Of a stretch of 19,232 nt of DNA, positions 14,581 to 19,232 are shown piece by piece (position 1 is the stretch's first letter; each line of letters starts with the position of its first letter). Origin of the DNA: Bacillota bacterium. GTDB taxonomy: Bacteria; Bacillota; Clostridia; Peptostreptococcales; Anaerovoracaceae. The stretch spans positions 1 to 19,232 of the forward strand of contig JAFWVZ010000005.1 in assembly GCA_017523605.1 (NCBI GenBank), read 5' to 3'. The notes beneath the pieces are model-generated. The model had not been told where the DNA came from. It ran no database searches and saw only the letters and a program-made list of their open reading frames with translations. The position numbers were made by a program, and so were the translations under genes.

Positions 14581-15099
14581 ATGAAATACACATCCGCAGA
14601 AGCCGGCAAGCTTGTAAAGAAGCTGGAAGACCGCATCAGACGCGCGGAGCTTGCGGAAAGCAAGAGCGCAACGTTCAACGCAGCGTCGGGCGAGGACGTA
14701 GAGTCCCTCAGGCCCAGGTACAGCTTTAAGGACAGCCAGGCAAAGATAGAAGAGCTGCAGGCTCAGGTCCGCAAGGTAAAGCACGCCATCAACTCCTTTA
14801 ACATAAGCCACACCCTGCCGGGGTTCAAGGGCGTTACCGTAGACCAGGCGCTGGTGCTTATACCGCAGCTTCGCGGCAGGCTCTCCGTCCTGGGAGAGAT
14901 GGTCGCCCGCCTCCCCAAGGAAAGGGTGGATTCCGCTTTCAGAAACACCAACATAATCGACTACGTAATAACCAACTACGATGCTGCCGAGGTGGAAAAG
15001 AAGTACAACGAGCTGGAGGAACAGCTCTCCGCTCTGCAGCTGGCGCTGGATACCCTCAACAACACGGAGACCATGGACATAGACGTGGTCCTGGACTAG
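14581..15099 (+). CDS. Coiled-coil protein resembling the DIP1984 family
   Basis: The 172-residue cytoplasmic protein is nearly all helix-forming and charged. It has two heptad-like regions, about 5-70 (GKLVKKLEDRIRRAELAE) and 130-165 (VEKKYNELEEQLSALQLALD). Between them is a conserved-looking segment, HAINSFNISHTL...VTVDQALVLIPQLRGRLSVL. The order (coiled coil, I-N-x-x-N-like motif, T-L/V-D-A helix, R-x-x-L) recalls DIP1984 (septicolysin-annotated) proteins; this is recognition by pattern and is tentative. No signal or membrane segment. The start is fixed by AGGAGGT six bases before ATG. It has its own promoter and is divergent from ispE. Confidence 0.75.
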   Translation: MKYTSAEAGKLVKKLEDRIRRAELAESKSATFNAASGEDVESLRPRYSFKDSQAKIEELQAQVRKVKHAINSFNISHTLPGFKGVTVDQALVLIPQLRGRLSVLGEMVARLPKERVDSAFRNTNIIDYVITNYDAAEVEKKYNELEEQLSALQLALDTLNNTETMDIDVVLD

Positions 15100-15123
15100 C
15101 GCATCCTTACAACTGAATAGTCC

Positions 15124-15146
15124 GCGGCCCCGCCCAAAGGGGCCGC
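15124..15146 (+). terminator. GC hairpin after the coiled-coil protein gene
   Basis: GCGGCCCC and GGGGCCGC (15124-15131, 15139-15146) form a perfect 8-bp stem 25 bases past the stop codon. The following bases TCTCCGG are not T-rich, so it may stabilise the mRNA end or terminate only partly. Confidence 0.45.
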
Positions 15147-15179
15147 TCTCCGGGCGCACCGCATCCCTTAAACAGGCCG

Positions 15180-15361
15180 ATCGTAATTGTTTAATGTAAA
15201 AAGTTATTTGTTATTCAAGGCTTTTATTGTTTATCGGTAAATGTTCAATGTTGAAAAACTGATCATGAAACTACGCGGGGCGCCGAAAACTTTTGCTGCG
15301 GAAGTACGGTTACAAGCAGCCGGGAGGCAGGGGATCACATCCTCTGCCTCCTTGTTTATTT
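15180..15361 (+). ncRNA. Candidate untranslated RNA before trxA
   Basis: The 371-base stretch between the coiled-coil gene and trxA has no plausible protein gene. It holds an A/T-rich promoter-like block (about 15185-15260, with the inverted repeat TTCAA-TG-TTGAA at 15244-15255), then a more G/C-rich segment with a GCTGC/GCAGC stem (15295-15299, 15316-15320), closing in a strong terminator. An independent small RNA or a regulatory leader would look like this. I do not recognise a known class, and the start is not defined. Confidence 0.3.
15323..15361 (+). terminator. Orphan intrinsic terminator upstream of trxA
   Basis: A 13-bp stem with one G-T pair (15323-15335 with 15339-15351), three-base loop and tail TTGTTTATTT. 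It lies more than 220 bases after the nearest upstream stop codon and before the trxA promoter, so it ends either read-through or an untranslated RNA. Confidence 0.88.
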
Positions 15362-15381
15362 AAGCATTTACAGTGTTTTTC

Positions 15382-15390
15382 TGCTATAAT
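15382..15390 (+). promoter_or_regulatory. Extended -10 promoter of trxA
   Basis: TGCTATAAT is a perfect extended -10; no good -35 is present. The transcript would start near 15397 and have a leader of about 74 bases before the thioredoxin start codon. Confidence 0.6.
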
Positions 15391-15470
15391 GATAATGGGT
15401 CTTGGGGCGGCTTTTCGGCCTGCCTTTGCAGACCCGAAATTCAGAACGAATACCGTAAGGAGGACATAAA

Positions 15471-15785
15471 ATGAAAGAGATCACAATTACAGCCTCTAAT
15501 TTCGAGAGTGAAGTCCTGCACTCGGACAAGCCGGTGCTCGTGGACTTCTGGGCCGCTTGGTGCGGACCGTGCAGGATGCTGGCTCCCGCCGTTGCAAAGC
15601 TTGCGGAAGAGCATCCGGAAATAAAGGTAGGCAAGGTAAACGTAGACGAAGAAGCAGAACTGTCGGCGGCTTTCGGGATCGTAAGCATCCCCACGCTCAT
15701 ACTCTTCGATAAGGGTCAGCCCGTAAGACACACCATGGGCGCCCAGCCCTACGAAATGCTCGAGGATTTCATAAATAACAGATAA
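15471..15785 (+). CDS. trxA: Thioredoxin
   Basis: The 104-residue protein has the normal thioredoxin length and fold markers: FWAAWCGPCRM with redox cysteines 31 and 34, Asp25 before the active site, and cis-Pro74 in SIPTL. It reduces protein disulfides in the cytoplasm and is itself normally reduced by thioredoxin reductase, which is not encoded in this window. The start is supported by AAGGAGG before ATG. The His-rich gene begins 10 bases after its stop, so the two form one operon. Confidence 0.96.
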   Translation: MKEITITASNFESEVLHSDKPVLVDFWAAWCGPCRMLAPAVAKLAEEHPEIKVGKVNVDEEAELSAAFGIVSIPTLILFDKGQPVRHTMGAQPYEMLEDFINNR

Positions 15786-15795
15786 AGGAGACATC

Positions 15796-16305
15796 ATGCA
15801 CATCAACGACGAGACCGGTCACGGTCATGAACACGAACACCTGCACGAGGACGGAACGGTGCACATCCACAGCCACGCTGCGGAGCCGGAAGGCGAGCAC
15901 GTCCACGAGCTCACACACGATGCGGAGCACTGCGGCGAGACCACACATACCCACGAGCACGAGCATCTTCACACTCACGAGCACGTACACCCGGACGGAA
16001 CGGTGCACACCCACAGCCATGTTCACGAGCACTCCCATGCGCATCACCACGACGGCGAGGGCCACACCCACACTCACGCAGACGGGACTACCCATACTCA
16101 CAGCCACGCGGCTGCTCCCGCAGACATGACGCAGCTTAAGGCTGTGCTTAAGTACATGGTGGAGCACAACGAGCACCACGCGGAGGAACTGGCGGATCTT
16201 CTGGGCGCTCTTCCGGCGGAGCCTGCAGCTAAGCTCAGGAAGGCCATAGGCTCGTTCGAGGCGGCCAACGTGGAGCTTAAGATGGTCCTGGACAGCCTGG
16301 AGTAG
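15796..16305 (+). CDS. Histidine-rich metal-binding-type protein
   Basis: The 169-residue protein contains 39 His, 36 of them in the first 106 residues, arranged as HxH and HTHEHEH runs. Three imperfect repeats share the core DGT(V/T)H(T/I)HSH, near residues 19-27, 67-75 and 96-104. The single Cys is at about 46. Residues 110-169 form a separate helical domain, starting MTQLKAVLKYMVEHNEHHAEELADLLG and ending LKMVLDSLE, of a type seen in other clostridial His-rich proteins. There is no signal peptide, so it is cytoplasmic. Binding or storage of nickel, zinc or cobalt is the natural inference, but no metal transporter or metalloenzyme gene is nearby. AAAGGAG supports the start, and it is cotranscribed with trxA. 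Confidence 0.85.
   Translation: MHINDETGHGHEHEHLHEDGTVHIHSHAAEPEGEHVHELTHDAEHCGETTHTHEHEHLHTHEHVHPDGTVHTHSHVHEHSHAHHHDGEGHTHTHADGTTHTHSHAAAPADMTQLKAVLKYMVEHNEHHAEELADLLGALPAEPAAKLRKAIGSFEAANVELKMVLDSLE
15849..16110 (+). repeat. DNA repeats encoding the His-rich units
   Basis: The bases GACGGAACGGTGCACA recur at about 15850 and 15994, each followed by TCC/CCC and ACAGCCA. A diverged third copy begins near 16081 (GACGGGACTACCCATACTCA). The first two copies are nearly identical at the DNA level, which points to recent duplication or gene conversion within the His-rich region. Confidence 0.8.
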
Positions 16306-16377
16306 CAGTCCGTAACGGAAAACCAATTGCCGGGATGTTCGGGCTGACGCATACCGTACGCTCCCGGAAAACGATCA

Positions 16378-17757
16378 ATGCAGAAAACTTACGATCCGGA
16401 AAAAACAATAAGAGATAAGGAACTTGCAAGGCAGATAGCGGATAAGGCAGCCGCTTTGGGCGGCAGGGTCTATTACGTGGGCGGTCTTGTGCGTGACAGC
16501 ATCCTGTACGGCCAGGACGCGGGCGGCGACGTGGACATAGAAGTTCACGGCGTAGAGCCGCAGGTGCTATGGAACATACTTACGGAAGTCGGCACACCGC
16601 TGCAGTACGGCAGCAGCTTCGGGATCTACGGGATCTCCGGCAGCGACATAGACATAGCCATTCCCCGCAAAGAGCACGCAACGGGCCGCGGCCACAGGGA
16701 TTTCGAGATATTCGTGGATCCGTACATAGGCCCCGATAACGCCGCAAGACGCAGGGACTTTACTGTTAATGCGCTTATGCAGGACGTGCTTACCGGCGAG
16801 ATCCTGGACCCGTACGGCGGGCTTAAGGACATTAAGGCCCGTGTTTTGCGCTGCGTGGATCCGGAAAGCTTTGTGGAAGACCCCTTAAGAGTCCTTAGGT
16901 GCGCGCGTTTTGCGGCGGCTTTGGATTTTGTGGTGGATCCGGATACCGTTAAGCTCTGCGCGTCGATGGATATTAGGCCTCTTACCAGAGAAAGAGTGGA
17001 AGGCGAGCTTAAGAAGGTGCTTACAGGCACGGAAAAGCCAAGCGTGTTCTTCCGCGTGCTGCGGCAGATGGATCAGCTGGAGCCTTGGTTCCCGGAGGTA
17101 AAGCAGCTTATAGGCCTGGAGCAGGACCCCGTGTATCATCCGGAGGGTGACGTGTGGACGCACACGATGGAGGTGCTGGACCGCGCGGCGGCGCTCAGGG
17201 ACAAGGCTGAGCAGCCCTACGCGTTCATGATGCTGGCGCTTACGCACGACTTCGGCAAGATCGTAAGCACGGAGTTCGTAAACGGCCGCATACACGCCTA
17301 CGGCCACGAGACGGCCGGCCTTCCCATAATAGAAGGTTTCCTGAGGCGCTTTACGGAGGAGACCGCGGTCATAAACTACGTGCTTAATATGGCGGAGCTC
17401 CACATGAAGCCCAACATGATGGCTTTCAGCAAGTCTGCCGTTAAGACCACGAACAAACTGTTCGACTCCGCGGCGTCCGCGCAGGACCTTATACTTATGG
17501 CCAGGGCAGACCATCCGGTGCAGTCCGGGGATACGCCGTTTACCGGCGACGAGGACTTCCTTACCGGGCGGCTGAGGGTATATCAGGAGACCATGGCAAA
17601 GCCCTATGTAATGGGCAGGGATCTTATAGAGGCAGGCCTTAAGCCCGGCGAGAATTTCGGCGAGCTTCTGGAATACGCTCACAAGCTCCGGCTTGCCGGA
17701 ATAGATAAGGAAACAGCGCTTAAACAGGTGCTGGCGATGGCGCGAAAACAGCAGTAG
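16378..17757 (+). CDS. cca: tRNA nucleotidyltransferase (CCA-adding type) with HD domain
   Basis: The 459-residue protein belongs to the class II nucleotidyltransferase family that adds or repairs the 3' CCA of tRNA. Seen: VGGLVRD (34-40), catalytic DVD (51-53) followed by IEVHG, SDIDIAIPRKE (89-99), RRRDFTVNAL (124-133) and the base-recognition DPLRVLRCARFAA (168-180). A C-terminal HD phosphohydrolase domain follows, with His262, His290-Asp291 in LTHDFGK and His310 in YGHET. A role in CCA addition versus only A-addition or another NTase activity cannot be settled from sequence. The ribosome binding site is weak (GGAAAA). It lies 72 bases after the His-rich gene with no terminator, so it may be transcribed with trxA. 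Confidence 0.9.
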   Translation: MQKTYDPEKTIRDKELARQIADKAAALGGRVYYVGGLVRDSILYGQDAGGDVDIEVHGVEPQVLWNILTEVGTPLQYGSSFGIYGISGSDIDIAIPRKEHATGRGHRDFEIFVDPYIGPDNAARRRDFTVNALMQDVLTGEILDPYGGLKDIKARVLRCVDPESFVEDPLRVLRCARFAAALDFVVDPDTVKLCASMDIRPLTRERVEGELKKVLTGTEKPSVFFRVLRQMDQLEPWFPEVKQLIGLEQDPVYHPEGDVWTHTMEVLDRAAALRDKAEQPYAFMMLALTHDFGKIVSTEFVNGRIHAYGHETAGLPIIEGFLRRFTEETAVINYVLNMAELHMKPNMMAFSKSAVKTTNKLFDSAASAQDLILMARADHPVQSGDTPFTGDEDFLTGRLRVYQETMAKPYVMGRDLIEAGLKPGENFGELLEYAHKLRLAGIDKETALKQVLAMARKQQ

Positions 17758-17851
17758 CTCAATTGCTGCAGGCACAGGCATATCGCAGCGATTTATTACT
17801 GCAGAGGATCGGTAATGGCTGTCCAGCATAGCCTGTAAAGCCTTAAAAATC

Positions 17852-17886
17852 AAGCGCTCCCGGGTTTTCGGGAGCGCTTTTGTAAT
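17852..17886. terminator. Bidirectional terminator between cca and the phosphodiesterase gene
   Basis: A perfect 11-bp stem (17852-17862 with 17869-17879) with a 6-base loop is followed by TTTGTAATG on the plus strand and, read on the minus strand, by GATTTTTAAGG. It serves both convergent genes. Confidence 0.9.
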
Positions 17887-17916
17887 GTTGTTTGGAATGC
17901 TGCAACTACAATTTAG

Positions 17917-18693
17917 TTACAGTTCGTTTGGGTCGAACTTTTCGAATATGTTGATGTATCCCAGCCTTTCGGCCTCTTTAAAGTCCTCGGGTGTGCGTAT
18001 GGTCCAGGCTACGCCCTGGATACCCTTGCGCACGGCCTTTTTGAACGCCGGGTTGTCGTGGTACTGGAAGTTGTACGCCACGAAGTCCGGTCTGGACAGG
18101 AAGTCCATCTTTAGATTTGTAAGCAGCCAGCGCGTGTTCTTTGGCGACGTGCCGGGATCTTTCACGAAATCCGACGACAGCTGTCCGCGGACGATGTCCG
18201 GGCGAAGCTTCCTTACGGCTTTTATTGCCCTGGGGTCGAAGCTCTCTATGCAGAACAGCCCTTTGTAGCTGTCCAGACGCTCGCAGACGGCCTTTGCAAG
18301 CTCCTCGTAGTTGCCGCCGACCACCTTAAGCTCTATTATCAGCGGAAAACCGCTGTCCTCGAAAAGCGTCAGCACCTCGTTGAAGAGGGGCACCTTCTCG
18401 TCTGTGCCTTCCAGGCGCAGCTCGCGGACTTCTTCCAGGGTTCGCTCTTCCAGAGTGCCTGGCTGTCCGGTGCAGCGGTCCGTTGTGTCGTCGTGGAACA
18501 CCACCAGATGTCCATCCTTGGTAAGGTGGACGTCCAGCTCCGCGCCGAACTTGTTGCGTATGGCCCTTATGAACGCCGCCAGCGAGTTCTCCGGGATCTG
18601 CGGCTTGTCGTGGAAGCCCCTGTGCGCGTATTTGAATTTTCTAAGCTCTTCCAGCTTAGGATGGCCTGTGCGGCCGGTAAAGAATTCGTGCAT
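17917..18693 (-). CDS. Glycerophosphodiester phosphodiesterase
   Basis: The 258-residue TIM-barrel enzyme hydrolyses glycerophosphodiesters to glycerol 3-phosphate and an alcohol. Motifs: AHRGFHDKPQIPENS with catalytic His24 and metal ligands Glu35/Asn36 region, ELDVHLTKDG with Glu52 and Asp54, and VFHDDTTDR with catalytic His67. IIELK near 119-123 supplies another metal ligand. There is no signal peptide, so it is cytoplasmic (UgpQ-like) unless held by a partner. The start codon overlaps the rhomboid gene's stop by one base (TAATG), so the two are co-translated. Confidence 0.93.
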   Translation of the reverse strand: MHEFFTGRTGHPKLEELRKFKYAHRGFHDKPQIPENSLAAFIRAIRNKFGAELDVHLTKDGHLVVFHDDTTDRCTGQPGTLEERTLEEVRELRLEGTDEKVPLFNEVLTLFEDSGFPLIIELKVVGGNYEELAKAVCERLDSYKGLFCIESFDPRAIKAVRKLRPDIVRGQLSSDFVKDPGTSPKNTRWLLTNLKMDFLSRPDFVAYNFQYHDNPAFKKAVRKGIQGVAWTIRTPEDFKEAERLGYINIFEKFDPNEL

Positions 18694-19232
18694 TATCTTT
18701 TCTTTCTCATCATGTAGCCGGACACGGCGCCTACTATGCCGCCGACTATGTGGGCCATGTTCGATATATTGTCCTTTACGAACAATCCATCGTACACTTG
18801 CTGCCCAAGATACACTATCGCAACAAGTATGAACGTTATCGGTATTTCGCCCTTCTTAAAGCTGGTGAAGGACGTCATGAGTATGAACGCGAACACTACG
18901 CCGCTTGCGCCGCATATCGCAACGTGCGGGAAGAAGAAAAAGTTTACCAGACCGGTTATCAGCGCGGTAAGCGCAATAACGCCCAGCAGCCTTTTGGCGC
19001 CGTACTTTTCCTCCAGCATGGGTCCCAGCAGCAGGATGTAGGACATGTTGCCTATGTAATGCTGCCAGCCGGCGTGCCCCAGCACGTGTCCGAAAAAGCG
19101 CACGTAGGTAAGCGGATCTCCCAGCGAGCTGCGGTAGGTCATGAACACCAGGCGATTGCTTGCGCCGCCGGTCGCGTTATTAAGGATCATTGCCGCAAGG
19201 CTCAGGAACACGAATCCCAGTATCAGCGGCGA
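18693..19232 (-). CDS. Rhomboid-family intramembrane protease, N-terminus cut off
   Basis: The reading frame is open to the window edge, so the listed 180 residues lack the true start. Motifs show a GlpG-type serine protease: HAGWQHYIGNMSYIL (His and Asn of the oxyanion area), GASG with the catalytic Ser, and NMAHIVGGIVGA with the catalytic His in the last helix. Several membrane helices alternate with short loops. An internal GTG at 19211 is unlikely to be the start because SPLILGF continues the hydrophobic frame upstream. It cleaves membrane proteins within the bilayer; substrates are unknown. It forms an operon with the phosphodiesterase. Confidence 0.93.
   Translation of the reverse strand, partial: SPLILGFVFLSLAAMILNNATGGASNRLVFMTYRSSLGDPLTYVRFFGHVLGHAGWQHYIGNMSYILLLGPMLEEKYGAKRLLGVIALTALITGLVNFFFFPHVAICGASGVVFAFILMTSFTSFKKGEIPITFILVAIVYLGQQVYDGLFVKDNISNMAHIVGGIVGAVSGYMMRKKR

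Noticed and set aside
14323..15099. Longer 258-residue version of the coiled-coil protein
   Set aside because: It would begin inside ispE; the promoter at 14482-14510 and AGGAGGT before 14581 fix the shorter start.
16885..17853. Minus-strand open frame opposite cca
   Set aside because: Antisense to the conserved nucleotidyltransferase and crossing the terminator region; no family features.

Overview
The window looks like chromosomal DNA of a Gram-positive-type anaerobe, most likely a clostridial member of the Bacillota. Supporting signs are strong AGGAGG-type ribosome binding sites, an AgrC/AgrA-like GHKL kinase plus LytTR regulator pair, a DUF1934 (YwiB-like) gene behind ddl, a Cys-containing lipobox protein, the MEP isoprenoid gene ispE, and many perfect-stem intrinsic terminators. 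The sequence alone does not fix a genus. No phage, transposon, CRISPR array, tRNA or rRNA was recognised.

Layout: (1) 1-129, minus, the start of a sodium:solute symporter with its own promoter; 438-1790, minus, citrate synthase. (2) 2144-4170, minus, a two-component pair, regulator first and kinase second, joined by a 1-base stop/start overlap. Divergent from it, 4427-6331 plus encodes a large membrane-embedded alpha/beta hydrolase. (3) 6573-8486, plus, a short-chain dehydrogenase and a Cys/His-repeat lipoprotein, ending at a strong two-way terminator. (4) 8695-11029, minus, a two-gene ABC exporter (ATPase then permease). (5) 11226-13389, minus, a tightly overlapping run ddl - DUF1934 - a 52-residue one-span membrane protein - a 151-residue exported anchored protein; then ispE (13472-14344, minus). 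(6) 14581-17757, plus, a coiled-coil protein resembling DIP1984, an untranslated stretch ending in an orphan terminator, thioredoxin, a histidine-rich protein, and tRNA nucleotidyltransferase. (7) 17917-19232, minus, rhomboid protease (cut by the window edge) then glycerophosphodiester phosphodiesterase.

Most genes are housekeeping: central carbon entry (citrate synthase), peptidoglycan precursor (ddl), isoprenoid precursor (ispE), tRNA 3' end (cca), redox (trxA). The less explained parts are the two small membrane or exported proteins co-translated with ddl and DUF1934, the hydrolase fused to a multi-span membrane domain, the lipoprotein with five regular Cys3His-type repeats, the His-rich protein paired with thioredoxin, and the RNA-like segment before trxA.

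Promoters in the window often carry the extended -10 form TGnTATAAT. One of them sits so close to the ispE start codon that a leaderless messenger is predicted.
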